Below are positions 1-9,884 of a DNA stretch of 64,000 nucleotides, in pieces. Each line of letters starts with the position of its first letter. Position 1 is the stretch's first letter. The position numbers and the translations under genes were made by a program. The notes beneath the pieces are model-generated. The model made no database searches. It was not told the DNA's origin and saw only the letters and a list, made by a program, of their open reading frames with translations. Origin of the DNA: Roseobacter sp. (GTDB taxonomy: Bacteria; Pseudomonadota; Alphaproteobacteria; Rhodobacterales; Rhodobacteraceae); contig PCCY01000021.1 in the NCBI GenBank assembly GCA_002731875.1, positions 522,048 through 586,047 on the forward strand, written 5' to 3'.

Positions 1-150
1 CCGTTTTCGGTACCGGTTACCTTGGATGATATCAAAGCTGACGACAGGTTCGCCGACATGCCATTGGTAAAAAGCCCCCGCCTGTCTGTGCAGCCTGTGA
101 CGGATGAACAGTGGTCGGCCATCTGCGCCATGGGGCGGACCGAACCTTGA
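1..150 (+). CDS. EVE domain-containing protein, C-terminal fragment (5' truncated by window edge)
   Basis: Frame 1 reads ...DDIKADDRFADMPLVKSPRLSVQPVTDEQWSAICAMGRTEP*, which resembles the C-terminus of EVE/thymocyte nuclear protein family members. Confidence 0.75.
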   Translation, partial: PFSVPVTLDDIKADDRFADMPLVKSPRLSVQPVTDEQWSAICAMGRTEP

Positions 151-161
151 AACCGTGGTTT

Positions 162-186
162 AGGGTCCCGGTATTACCGGAACCCT
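162..186 (+). terminator. Stem-loop downstream of the EVE gene (possible terminator; no U-tract)
   Basis: AGGGT c CCGGT att ACCGG a ACCCT: 10 bp paired with one internal mismatch and a 3-nt loop; followed by ttcccc rather than a T run. Confidence 0.35.
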
Positions 187-360
187 TCCCCACCCCACGC
201 ACGCCATAAATGGCCACCTCGCGTATGCTTAACTCACTGCCTATCGCTTGATGTTGTGTCACTTATCGCCAATGATCACAACGAACTGATGTCTAAAAAT
301 CGGCACAAAATAAGAACGTCCGCTTAACCAAGCGAACGCTCGGCTCGGTTGCTGGCTTGC

Positions 361-702
361 TTAGCCGTAAACGGATTCTTTGCCGAAATGCTTTGTAAGC
401 ATATAGTAGAGCACTGCGCGATATTTGTTACGCTCCGACTTGCCATAGGTTTCGACAGCTTTGTTGATGCCATCCATCAAGTCGGGGCTGTCGGTCATGC
501 CCAGCTTTTTTATCAGAAAGTTTTCCTTGACCAGCTCTAGCTCGCTTTGCTGCGAACTGGCCACCGTCTGGGCATCAGCGTTATAGATTGAAGGACCACA
601 ACCGATCGTTACTTTTGTCAGTAAGTCCATATCGGGCGTCATGCCGCATTTGTTTTTCAGATCATCTGCGTATTTTTCGATCCATTCATCTCGCTTGCCC
701 AT
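361..702 (-). CDS. DUF2853 family protein
   Basis: 113 aa MGKRDEWIEKYADDLKNKCGMTPDMDLLTKVTIGCGPSIYNAD...LTKHFGKESVYG matches the DUF2853 pattern. Confidence 0.85.
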   Translation of the reverse strand: MGKRDEWIEKYADDLKNKCGMTPDMDLLTKVTIGCGPSIYNADAQTVASSQQSELELVKENFLIKKLGMTDSPDLMDGINKAVETYGKSERNKYRAVLYYMLTKHFGKESVYG

Positions 703-861
703 TTAGCAGTCTCCCTCGATTGGTGTTGACCGGAACCCGGCGTGATCAAAAGCCTAGTGCGGAATGACCCACCACAAAAGCAATTTCTACGGGAACCAGG
801 GTCAAGCGGCGAGCCGAACCTCGGGCTTGTCCGACTTATCAAATTGGGGATAGATGGCTTC

Positions 862-2214
862 ATGATTAGGCTATGGGCCATAACGTTCCTATTTGCGATT
901 GGTCCGGTTGCCAGTCTGACGGACCCATTGCCAGATCCCGTGACTGAAGACATGTTCAGCCCGGTGGACAACGACCAAGCGCTTCTGGGTCAGCTATTGT
1001 TTTATGACCCGATCCTGTCCGGCAACCGCAACATTGCCTGTGCCACCTGCCATCATCCGAATTTTTCGACGTCGGACGGTGTTTCGCTCGGGTTGGGTGA
1101 AGGCGGCATCGGACTGGGGCCAAAGCGCAGGGGTGATCCGAAAAATATGCCCTCGCAACGGGTTCCCAGAAACTCTCCGGCACTGTTCAACCTAGGTGCG
1201 CACGCATTTACCGTGCTGTTTCACGACGGCCGCATCGAAGTTTCAAGTGACATGCCTTCTGGATTTCGTACACCGATGGACGATGACATGCTGGAGGGAT
1301 TTGACTCTATCTTGTCTGCCCAGACAATGTTTCCGGTTCTCAGCCCGGATGAAATGGCAGGCCACGATGCGGAAAACGATATTGCCAAGGCGGTGCGCCA
1401 AGGGCTGATCACCGGTGAGGGCGGCGCATGGGACCTGCTGGCGAAACGGGTGGCGGCGATTCCTGAATACACCCAGAGGTTTAAGGCGGCATATGACCAT
1501 CTCGACACGGGTAACCAAATCCGTTTCACCGATATATCCAATGCGGTTGCCAGCTTCATCGCGCTAGAATGGCGTTCCGACACATCGCCCTTTGACGCTT
1601 ATTTGCGTGACCCTTCTATCCCGCTCCCGCCCGATGCCGACGCGGGGATGAAGCTTTTTTACGGAAAAGCCCAGTGCAGTGCCTGCCATTCAGGACCATT
1701 CCAGACCGATCACAAATTTCATGCGATGGCCGCGCCCCAGTTAGGTCCGGGCAAAGCGGCGGCGTTTGAAAACCACGCCCGCGACACCGGCCGCATGCGT
1801 GTCACCGGCGATAGCGCCGATGCCTATGCCTTTCGTACACCTTCGCTTCGCAACGTGATGCAAACCGGTCCCTGGGGCCATGCGGGTGGCCACAATGATA
1901 TGATGCGTTTTCTTGCCGACCATCTCGACCCCTCCGCCGCCCTTGAACGTTTCGCCGACCAAGGTGGCGCGCGAAACGGCGTATCGCTTCCGCCACTGGA
2001 CGTCGATGATTGGCGCGAAATGGATGACGCAAATGCGCGTGCAAAGATCAGGAACGCGACAGAGGTTAAGGTGCCCATCGTACTGGATGCTGCTGAAATC
2101 GCTTTGTTAGTCTCTTTTCTTCACAGCCTTGATGACCCCACAGCATTGGCCGGGCGGATGGGAATCCCCCCGCAGGTTCCCAGCGGGCTTTCGGTCGGCG
2201 GCATTGGTGACTAA
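862..2214 (+). CDS. MauG-like / di-heme cytochrome c peroxidase family protein
   Basis: Two c-type heme motifs (CATCH, CSACH), AFRTPSLRNVMQTGPWGHAGG motif, N-terminal hydrophobic signal at ATG 862 (MIRLWAITFLFAIGPVASL). Confidence 0.85.
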   Translation: MIRLWAITFLFAIGPVASLTDPLPDPVTEDMFSPVDNDQALLGQLLFYDPILSGNRNIACATCHHPNFSTSDGVSLGLGEGGIGLGPKRRGDPKNMPSQRVPRNSPALFNLGAHAFTVLFHDGRIEVSSDMPSGFRTPMDDDMLEGFDSILSAQTMFPVLSPDEMAGHDAENDIAKAVRQGLITGEGGAWDLLAKRVAAIPEYTQRFKAAYDHLDTGNQIRFTDISNAVASFIALEWRSDTSPFDAYLRDPSIPLPPDADAGMKLFYGKAQCSACHSGPFQTDHKFHAMAAPQLGPGKAAAFENHARDTGRMRVTGDSADAYAFRTPSLRNVMQTGPWGHAGGHNDMMRFLADHLDPSAALERFADQGGARNGVSLPPLDVDDWREMDDANARAKIRNATEVKVPIVLDAAEIALLVSFLHSLDDPTALAGRMGIPPQVPSGLSVGGIGD

Positions 2215-3725
2215 TGCGGATAGCGTATGTCGATCGTGGTGTCTGCAAGGGCTTTCACGAAAGTGCCCAGCGTTCCGTCAGGCCACTTTACCTGCACTGT
2301 GGCCTGTTGTGCGGCATCGATCCCGAAGTGAAGAGGTAAAAGCGTTGCACCCGCGTGGCCGCCGCCAATGGTGATCTGCTGGCTCTGTCGGATCCCTTCA
2401 GTCATGACAATCACCCGCGCGCCAATGGCAAACCGGTTCTTTTCTGGCCCTTCAAGCTGAACTTTCACCCAATGGCCCGCGTCCGACGTTACATTCCGAT
2501 ACAACCGCATGTCGGCGCGCCGGTTAACGACGGCTAAATCAACCAGACCGTCGCCGTCGAAATCTGCTAGTGCCGCTCCGCGTGACCGGGCTGTGTCGGC
2601 CACTCCGGCCGTAGCGCCCGCTTCGGTGAACCGCCCGTCGGCACCCTGGATCAGAAGATTGTTAGGGTCCAGCATCGCCATACTGGGCATTTGATCCACG
2701 TTGCCCTTTGCAATGAACAGATCAGCACGTGCATCATTGTCGACATCAGCGAATGCCGCGTGCCACCCTGTCGACGGGCGCCCATCCCCCTTGAGATAGG
2801 GAGAATGCGCATAGGTGCCGATGTCGTAAGGGGCGTTTTTATAGGTCCCGTCAACCTGGGCGATCTGCATCAACTGGTCCCCCATCGAGGTGAGCATCAC
2901 TTCGTCACGCTGATCGCCGGTCAGGTCTCGGCTTGCTATTCCCATTCCCCACAGAGAAACCGCTGGCCAGCCATCTTCCTGTGCAAGGAAACGCCTAGTT
3001 TCGATATCCCAAAGCTGTTCAGACCCCCCAGACACATAATAGTGTCTATCGTTGGAAATCCGCAGGGATAACTGGCCTCGTGCATCCTGGGCGGCAAGCA
3101 TCGAGAGCGCACAAAAACCGGGGGTTAAAACCTGAGCCGTGTAATAAGGCGCTTCGTCGGTGGCGGGAATAAGCAGTGTGTTGCTATCACAGGTTCCAAA
3201 TGGGCCTAGGGGGTCGGCTCGGTCAACATAGTGACCTACCGCCATCGTTGGGAACGCCATGTCGCCGTTCCACCAAGCAGTAAAAGACGTCGTCCACTGG
3301 TCGGACTGCGGGATGCCCCAACGTTGGGTCATATCCTCGAAACTGCAATCGGCACCGCCCCGCAGCACCTTGTCGGGTCCGACGCGCATCACATAAAGAT
3401 CAAGCACGCCATCCGCATCTATATCCAACGGGTACGCCCCGGTTACCTGCGTGATCTCTGTAGGTAATTTGGCCGGTTCAAACGCTATACCATCTTTGTC
3501 AGAGACGTTTTTCAGCAATAGCAGCGGCGCGCTGCCTCCAGCCGCCACCATATCGGGCCGCCCGTCACCAGAACAGTCAAATGCCGAAAGACCGCCCCCG
3601 ACGAAATGCTCCCACCCACCTGTGTATTGATGCTTGGGAAGGGCGCGCGACACGTCTTGAAACAACGGTTGCGCCAAAGTGGGTTGCGCCAGTGCGACAA
3701 GGGCAAGTGCCAGTATCCGGATCAA
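2211..3725 (-). CDS. Secreted FG-GAP/VCBS repeat protein with C-terminal ASPIC/UnbV domain (CRTAC1-like)
   Basis: Signal peptide; repeated DxDxD(G)xxD loops (DIDADGVLDLY, DVDNDARADLF, DFDGDGLVDLAV); UnbV-like C-terminus (RFAIGARVIVMTEG...VQVKWPDGTLG). Confidence 0.85.
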   Translation of the reverse strand: MIRILALALVALAQPTLAQPLFQDVSRALPKHQYTGGWEHFVGGGLSAFDCSGDGRPDMVAAGGSAPLLLLKNVSDKDGIAFEPAKLPTEITQVTGAYPLDIDADGVLDLYVMRVGPDKVLRGGADCSFEDMTQRWGIPQSDQWTTSFTAWWNGDMAFPTMAVGHYVDRADPLGPFGTCDSNTLLIPATDEAPYYTAQVLTPGFCALSMLAAQDARGQLSLRISNDRHYYVSGGSEQLWDIETRRFLAQEDGWPAVSLWGMGIASRDLTGDQRDEVMLTSMGDQLMQIAQVDGTYKNAPYDIGTYAHSPYLKGDGRPSTGWHAAFADVDNDARADLFIAKGNVDQMPSMAMLDPNNLLIQGADGRFTEAGATAGVADTARSRGAALADFDGDGLVDLAVVNRRADMRLYRNVTSDAGHWVKVQLEGPEKNRFAIGARVIVMTEGIRQSQQITIGGGHAGATLLPLHFGIDAAQQATVQVKWPDGTLGTFVKALADTTIDIRYPH

Positions 3726-4996
3726 GTGGCACCATCTCCGAGCAGCGTATCGGTTAATTCAGACAGAGCAAGCGCCGCCGCCCCCTTGGCCCAGACAGAC
3801 CCGCTCCATGCGTGGATATCAACGGGTGTCGGGGTGCGGCCCGCAGGCAGGATCATGCTGTTCATTTCGGCCAGCATGTCGTCCGCGGTCATATAGGCAT
3901 AGCGCATGCGTTCCCCGCTTAGAATGATACGTTCAGGGTCGAACAGCTGCACAATATTTGCCAAGCCGACGCTTAGGAACCGCCCCGCCCGGCTAAAAAT
4001 CGCCAACGCCGCTTCATTCCCTGCGTTTGCCTCCTGGTAAAGTGTTTCGATCATCGTCACGGCAGAACTGTCTATTCGCGGATCGCGATCCAGCGCGGTC
4101 CCCGCTTCGCGGATCAGCGCATAATCGGCGACATAAGCTTCCAAACAGCCGCGCTGGCCGCAACGACACAAAGCTCCGTCAAGCTGCACCTTGGTGTGCC
4201 CCAGCTCCATCCCCGGGCCCAATGCGCCGCGAAACAGCCGGTTATTCAGGACCAATCCCATACCGACGCCGCGTTCAATCGTTACCACTGCGAAGTTTGA
4301 GATACCGCGCCCCGCCCCAAACCATAATTCAGCCAGCGTCAAAAGGTTGGTATCGTTGTCCAGCGATACCGGCAGACCCAGCATAGCGGCCAGCTGATCG
4401 CGCAGGGGGGTGTCGGTTTCAGTCATGACCGGAGACCACCTGACGACGCCCGTGCACGCATCGACCAAACCCGGCAAGCCGATCCCTACGGCGCTGATAT
4501 CGTCTGGCGCGCGCCCCGCCTTTTGCAACAGCTTCCCCATCAGGGTGTTTACGTCGGCCAATATTTCTTCGTTGGACTGGCGCAACGCGCCGCTGGTCTG
4601 GTGCGCGCCGGCCACGATGTTTCCCGCAAGGTCAAGCAGGACTGCGGTATGGCGCTCGTCAGACAGCTTCATCCCAACCACAAATCGGCTAAGCGGTGCA
4701 ACCCGAAGCGCAATGGGAGGACGACCCCTGCTTGGACCGCGTTGACTGTCTTCCACCTCTTGCAACAAACCTCGCGCGATCAAGTCCGAGGTGATGGTGG
4801 TGACCGACCCCGGGCTGATGTTCAGTGCGCGCGCGACATCCATTCTTGGCATCTGACCATTTGCGCGTACCTGTTCGAATACCTGTTGCCGCAACGGGCG
4901 CGCGTCTTCCTGCGGCAACGCCATCAACGGCCCACACCCCGGCAAGGCTTCCCGTGGTTCTCTTATCGCCGAAGGATGAATTAGTTCGCCAGCCAA
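3722..4996 (-). CDS. ROK family transcriptional regulator (XylR-like)
   Basis: N-terminal wHTH and ROK domain with GLDLAGN/GHTKVQLDGALCRCGQRGCLEAY motifs; divergent from xylF. Confidence 0.85.
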   Translation of the reverse strand: MAGELIHPSAIREPREALPGCGPLMALPQEDARPLRQQVFEQVRANGQMPRMDVARALNISPGSVTTITSDLIARGLLQEVEDSQRGPSRGRPPIALRVAPLSRFVVGMKLSDERHTAVLLDLAGNIVAGAHQTSGALRQSNEEILADVNTLMGKLLQKAGRAPDDISAVGIGLPGLVDACTGVVRWSPVMTETDTPLRDQLAAMLGLPVSLDNDTNLLTLAELWFGAGRGISNFAVVTIERGVGMGLVLNNRLFRGALGPGMELGHTKVQLDGALCRCGQRGCLEAYVADYALIREAGTALDRDPRIDSSAVTMIETLYQEANAGNEAALAIFSRAGRFLSVGLANIVQLFDPERIILSGERMRYAYMTADDMLAEMNSMILPAGRTPTPVDIHAWSGSVWAKGAAALALSELTDTLLGDGAT

Positions 4997-5211
4997 ATTT
5001 TATCCCCTGATTCCTTCGCAGATTTGACAACGACGACCAACCAACCGCCCTTCTCTTTACAGAATTAGGGGGGTTTTAGCTTCTCGTGTCAAATTCTTTG
5101 TACAGATTCTGAAAATTTATTTTGACAACTGAATTAAATTGCGCAACCTCAGGGTACGAGATCACCGATATCGTTAACGGTGTCGGAAACATTTCATCTG
5201 GGAGGAAAGAA
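4997..5211. promoter_or_regulatory. Divergent promoter/operator region between the ROK regulator and xylF
   Basis: 215-bp divergent intergenic region; TTGACA-like hexamers on both strands (plus strand ttttgacaactg near 5123; minus strand tgtcaa near 5086). Confidence 0.5.
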
Positions 5212-6234
5212 ATGCGTAAACTCTTTATGGCTACGGCGGTTGCAACGGCGGGGTTCACCCATGCCGCGCTGGCACAAGATATCACCGTTGGCGTGAGCTG
5301 GTCCAACTTTCAAGAAGAGCGGTGGAAAACCGACGAAGCGGCAATAAAGTCTGCGCTGGAAGCAGCAGGAGCGACATATGTCAGCGCCGATGCGCAATCA
5401 TCATCCGCCAAACAACTGTCCGACGTGGAAAGCCTGATCGCACAGGGCGTTGATGCGTTGATCATCCTTGCCCAAGACAGCCAAGCCATTGGGCCGGCAA
5501 TTACCGCCGCAGCGGACGAAGGCATTCCCGTAGTCGGTTATGATCGCCTGATCGAAGACCCGCGCGCGTTCTATCTGACATTCGACAACGTCGAGATCGG
5601 CCGTATGCAGGCCCGCGCCGTGCTCGAAGCGATGCCAAAGGGTAATTATGTAATGATCAAGGGTTCCCCCACCGATCCAAACGCTGATTTCCTGCGCGGC
5701 GGTCAGCAAGAAGTGCTGCAATCTGCCATCGACGCGGGCGACATCACCATCGTGGCTGAAGCCTATACCGACGGCTGGTTGCCAGCAAACGCGCAGCGCA
5801 ACATGGAGCAGATCCTGACGGCGCAAGACAACAAGGTTGATGCCGTTGTCGCGTCGAACGACGGTACAGCCGGCGGTGCGGTAGCAGCGCTGACAGCGCA
5901 AGGCATGGAAGGCACACCCGTATCGGGTCAAGACGGCGATCACGCCGCGCTTAATCGTGTTGCCAAGGGCACGCAGACTGTCAGCGTCTGGAAAGACGCC
6001 CGCGATCTAGGCAAGAACGCCGCTGAAATAGCTGTTGCCCTTGCTGGCGGAACCGAGATGTCCGCAATTGACGGTGCGACCGAATGGACATCGCCCGGCG
6101 GCACGAAGCTGTGGGCCAAATTCCTGGCCCCTGTGCCGGTCACTAAGGACAACCTCAACACGGTCGTTGATGCTGGCTGGATCTCCAAAGAGGCTCTGTG
6201 CCAGGGCGTTTCGGGTGTAGACGTCTGTAATTAA
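5212..6234 (+). CDS. xylF: D-xylose ABC transporter substrate-binding protein
   Basis: Signal peptide [30 protein letters not shown]; sugar-binding type-1 fold; heads the xylose operon; RBS ggagg upstream of ATG 5212. Confidence 0.9.
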   Translation: MRKLFMATAVATAGFTHAALAQDITVGVSWSNFQEERWKTDEAAIKSALEAAGATYVSADAQSSSAKQLSDVESLIAQGVDALIILAQDSQAIGPAITAAADEGIPVVGYDRLIEDPRAFYLTFDNVEIGRMQARAVLEAMPKGNYVMIKGSPTDPNADFLRGGQQEVLQSAIDAGDITIVAEAYTDGWLPANAQRNMEQILTAQDNKVDAVVASNDGTAGGAVAALTAQGMEGTPVSGQDGDHAALNRVAKGTQTVSVWKDARDLGKNAAEIAVALAGGTEMSAIDGATEWTSPGGTKLWAKFLAPVPVTKDNLNTVVDAGWISKEALCQGVSGVDVCN

Positions 6235-6242
6235 ATCAACAT

Positions 6243-6273
6243 CGCGCACCCTTGCATGCGCCCGGGGTGCGCG
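6243..6273 (+). other. Intercistronic hairpin between xylF and xylH
   Basis: Perfect 9-bp inverted repeat CGCGCACCC (6243-6251) / GGGTGCGCG (6265-6273) with a 13-nt loop, directly after the xylF stop. Confidence 0.7.
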
Positions 6274-6351
6274 CTCTGCCCTCCGTTGGTCGATGCCCAA
6301 GACACGCTCGGTCAATGAAAGACACTGCGACCTCAGTTGGAAGCCACTCAC

Positions 6352-7668
6352 ATGACAGATACCACAACCGAAACCGGGGCAGCGGTGCGTCCGTCACCGA
6401 CGGCACCCAAACGCTCTTTTCTCAGCCAGTTAGAGATTGATACCCGTCTTTTAGGAATGATCGGGGCATTTATTCTCGTTTGCCTTGTGTTCAACGTGCT
6501 GACCGACGGGCGGTTTCTGACGCCGCGCAACATCTTCAACCTGACGATCCAGACGGTCAGCGTCGCCATTATGGCGACCGGGATGGTTTTTGTGATCGTC
6601 ACACGGCATATCGACCTGTCCGTCGGCGCGATGCTGGCGACATGCTCTGCGGCGATGGCGATGACGCAAACCGATATCCTCCCGCGGATGATGGGTCTTG
6701 GATTGGGGCATCCCCTGACACCATGGATCGCAATAGCGGTCGGTCTGGTGGTTGGCATTTCTATCGGCGCTTTCCAGGGTTGGCTGATCGGCTTTCTGAC
6801 GATCCCTGCCTTTATTGTAACCTTGGGCGGGCTGCTGGTCTGGCGCAACGTGGCGTGGTACATGACCGATGGGCAGACCATCGGACCCTTGGACGAAACC
6901 TTTCGTAAATTCGGCGGCATCAACGGGACGTTGGGCGAAACCTGGTCATGGGTTGTCGGCGTAATTGCAGTGATAGCGGCGCTCTGGGCGCTGTGGTCGG
7001 CGCGGCGCAACAAAGTCAACCATGGTTTTCCGATCAAACCGGTCTGGGCCGAAGTGTTGGTTGGCCTGATTATCGCCGGCGGGATTCTGGGCTTCGTTGC
7101 GATCCTGAACGCCTACGAGGTGCCCACTGCGCGCCTGCTGCGTGAATTCAAAGCCCGAGGCGACGTTATGCCAGAGGGATATTCCGCATCTTATGGCATT
7201 CCCTATTCCGTGCTGCTGCTGATCGCGATTGCGATCGGCATGACAGTGATGGCACGTCGGACACGGCTGGGAAGGTATATTTTCGCCACCGGCGGTAACC
7301 CTGACGCGGCAGAATTGTCGGGTATCAACACACGGCTGTTGACGGTCAAGGTGTTTGCGTTGATGGGCGGATTGATCGCACTGTCCGCCGTCGTCGCTTC
7401 GGCCCGTCTGACGAACCACTCCAATGACATCGGCACGTTGGACGAACTGCGCGTCATTGCCGCTGCGGTGATTGGCGGCACAGCGCTTGCAGGCGGAATA
7501 GGTACGATTCACGGCGCAATATTGGGCGCATTGATCATGCAGTCCTTGCAATCGGGCATGGCCATGGTGGGCGTCGATGCACCGCTGCAAAACATCGTGG
7601 TGGGCGCGGTTCTTGTCTTGGCCGTCTGGATCGATATCGTCTATCGCCGCCGTTTGGGAGGGAAATGA
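6352..7668 (+). CDS. xylH: D-xylose ABC transporter permease
   Basis: Multi-TM CUT2 permease between xylF and xylG ([34 protein letters not shown]). Confidence 0.9.
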   Translation: MTDTTTETGAAVRPSPTAPKRSFLSQLEIDTRLLGMIGAFILVCLVFNVLTDGRFLTPRNIFNLTIQTVSVAIMATGMVFVIVTRHIDLSVGAMLATCSAAMAMTQTDILPRMMGLGLGHPLTPWIAIAVGLVVGISIGAFQGWLIGFLTIPAFIVTLGGLLVWRNVAWYMTDGQTIGPLDETFRKFGGINGTLGETWSWVVGVIAVIAALWALWSARRNKVNHGFPIKPVWAEVLVGLIIAGGILGFVAILNAYEVPTARLLREFKARGDVMPEGYSASYGIPYSVLLLIAIAIGMTVMARRTRLGRYIFATGGNPDAAELSGINTRLLTVKVFALMGGLIALSAVVASARLTNHSNDIGTLDELRVIAAAVIGGTALAGGIGTIHGAILGALIMQSLQSGMAMVGVDAPLQNIVVGAVLVLAVWIDIVYRRRLGGK

Positions 7669-8411
7669 TGACACCACTAGTAGAGCTCAAGAACATCTCA
7701 TTATCTTTCGGGGGGGTGCGCGCAGTCGATAACGTATCGCTGGACCTGTATCCGGGCGAGGTCGTCGGCCTGTTGGGCCATAACGGTGCGGGAAAATCCA
7801 CGCTGATCAAGATCCTGGCCGGTGCCTATCAAATGGACGAGGGCGAAATCTGGATCGAGGGGAAAAAGGCCACCATTCATTCGCCCCGCGACGCCCGCCG
7901 TTACAACATCGAAACCATTTACCAGACGCTGGCGCTGGCAGATAACCTTGATGCGCCCAGCAATCTGTTTCTGGGCCGCGAGTTGACCAATCGGTTCGGT
8001 CTGGTCGACGATGCGCAGATGGAGGCGGAGACCCGCAAGATCATGGCGCGGCTCAACCCCAATTTCAAGAAGATAAGCGAGCCTGTTTCGGCGCTTTCCG
8101 GCGGTCAGCGTCAATCGGTTGCGATTGCCCGCGCGGTGTACTTCAACGCCAAGATCCTGATCATGGACGAACCGACCGCCGCCTTGGGTGTACATGAAAG
8201 CAAGATGGTCGCCGACCTGATCAAAGAGCTGAAGGCCCAAGGGCTGGGCATCTTTCTGATCAGCCACGACACCCGCGAGATGCTAGAGCTGTGCGACCGT
8301 GTGTCGGTAATGAAAAACGGCGCGCTGATCGGCACCGAAAAGGTCGGCGACGTGACCGAGGATGACATCCTGAGCATGATCATCATGGGCAAGGCGCGCG
8401 ACGCCGCATAG
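7665..8411 (+). CDS. xylG: Xylose ABC transporter ATP-binding protein (single nucleotide-binding domain)
   Basis: Walker [10 protein letters not shown], signature LSGGQRQ, Walker [12 protein letters not shown]; 248 aa; 4-nt overlap with xylH. Confidence 0.85.
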   Translation: MMTPLVELKNISLSFGGVRAVDNVSLDLYPGEVVGLLGHNGAGKSTLIKILAGAYQMDEGEIWIEGKKATIHSPRDARRYNIETIYQTLALADNLDAPSNLFLGRELTNRFGLVDDAQMEAETRKIMARLNPNFKKISEPVSALSGGQRQSVAIARAVYFNAKILIMDEPTAALGVHESKMVADLIKELKAQGLGIFLISHDTREMLELCDRVSVMKNGALIGTEKVGDVTEDDILSMIIMGKARDAA

Positions 8412-8432
8412 GCGCTGACAAAGGGGAAAACC

Positions 8433-9866
8433 ATGTTTCTGGGGCTTGATCTGGGCACCTCTGGGCTGAAGGCCCTGCTGGTGGACGACGCCGAAAACAT
8501 CATCGCGGAAAGCGTGGCACCCTTGCAGGTGTCGCGCCCCCACGATGGCTGGGTCGAACAGGACCCACGCGATTGGTTCACCGCCTGCGCCGATGCGATT
8601 GCGGGGCTGGAGGTCGATCTATCCGCCGTGCAGGGTATCGGGCTTAGCGGGCATATGCATGGCGCGACCCTGCTGGATGCTTCAGGCACGCCGCTGCGCG
8701 CCTGTATGCTGTGGAACGACACCCGCGCCGCAGCACAGGCCGCCGCGATGGATGCTGACCCCATCTGGCGCGCGGTCACGGGCAACATCGTGTTCCCCGG
8801 TTTCACCGCGCCCAAACTCGCATGGGTGCGCGACCATGAACCCGATATTTTCGCGCGGATCGACAAGGTGTTGCTGCCCAAGGATGCGCTGCGCTTCTGG
8901 CTGACCGGCGACGCGGTGTCAGAGATGTCGGATGCCGCAGGCACAAGCTGGCTGGATACCGGCGCGCGCGACTGGTCCGACGCCTTGCTGGACCGGTCTG
9001 GCCTCACGCGGGCGCAGATGCCATCGTTGGTCGAAGGATCGCAGGTGTCAGGGCACCTAAGCGGCTCTATCGCCGCGCAACTGGGCCTGCCCGCAGGCAT
9101 CCCCGTTGCGGGGGGCGGCGGTGATAATGCTGCCTCGGCCATCGGGATGGGTGTGGTGAAACCGGGTCAGGCGTTCGTCTCGCTCGGGACGTCCGGCGTG
9201 CTGTTTGCCGCGACGCCGGGCTATGCCGCGGCACCTGAAAGCGCGCTGCACAGCTTTTGCCACGCGCTGCCGGATCTGTGGCACCAGATGGGGGTGATCC
9301 TCTCGGCCACGGATTCGCTTAATTGGCTGGCCAGTGTTTTGAACGAGGACGCGCGGACGCTCACATCTGATCTGGACGCGCTACAGGCCCCCGGTCGCAC
9401 GATCTTTATGCCCTATCTGGGGGGCGAGCGGACGCCCCATAACGACGCCAATATCCGGGGCGGTTTCCTGCATCTGGCCCATAACACCGACCGCGCCGCC
9501 CTGACCCGTGCGGTGCTGGAGGGGGTGACCCACGCCCTGCGCGACAGCTTTGACGCGATGACGCAGACCGGTACAAAGATCGATAGCCTGATCGCTGTCG
9601 GGGGCGGATCAAAATCCGATTACTGGCTAAAGGCAATTGCAACATCGCTGAACATGCCGATCCAGCTTCCCGCTGCCGGTGACTTTGGCGGCGCTCTTGG
9701 TGCTGCAAGGCTTGGCCGCATGGCCGCCACCGGCGAAGGGGCCGAATTGGCCGTTCCTCCGCCTATTTCACGCACAATAGAGCCTGATGCGAACTTGGTG
9801 GATAATTTTGCCGAGGCACACGGGCGATACGCCGACGCATACCGCGCGGTAAAATTCCTGCGCTAA
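8433..9866 (+). CDS. xylB: Xylulokinase
   Basis: FGGY kinase motifs (FLGLDLGTSGLKALLVD; GGGGDNAASAIGMGVVKPGQAFVSLGTSG); next to xylA. Confidence 0.93.
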   Translation: MFLGLDLGTSGLKALLVDDAENIIAESVAPLQVSRPHDGWVEQDPRDWFTACADAIAGLEVDLSAVQGIGLSGHMHGATLLDASGTPLRACMLWNDTRAAAQAAAMDADPIWRAVTGNIVFPGFTAPKLAWVRDHEPDIFARIDKVLLPKDALRFWLTGDAVSEMSDAAGTSWLDTGARDWSDALLDRSGLTRAQMPSLVEGSQVSGHLSGSIAAQLGLPAGIPVAGGGGDNAASAIGMGVVKPGQAFVSLGTSGVLFAATPGYAAAPESALHSFCHALPDLWHQMGVILSATDSLNWLASVLNEDARTLTSDLDALQAPGRTIFMPYLGGERTPHNDANIRGGFLHLAHNTDRAALTRAVLEGVTHALRDSFDAMTQTGTKIDSLIAVGGGSKSDYWLKAIATSLNMPIQLPAAGDFGGALGAARLGRMAATGEGAELAVPPPISRTIEPDANLVDNFAEAHGRYADAYRAVKFLR

Positions 9867-9884
9867 ACGAACAAGGATAATTCC

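Noticed and set aside
32-262. 76-aa minus-strand ORF at the window start
   Set aside because: Overlaps the real EVE-domain frame and the hairpin; no protein-family resemblance.
6348-7677. Minus-strand ORFs of 229 and 243 aa
   Set aside because: Antisense to the xylH permease; no family resemblance.
8111-9142. 343-aa minus-strand ORF
   Set aside because: Shadow ORF antisense to xylG/xylB; low-complexity Ser/Ala/Arg-rich translation.
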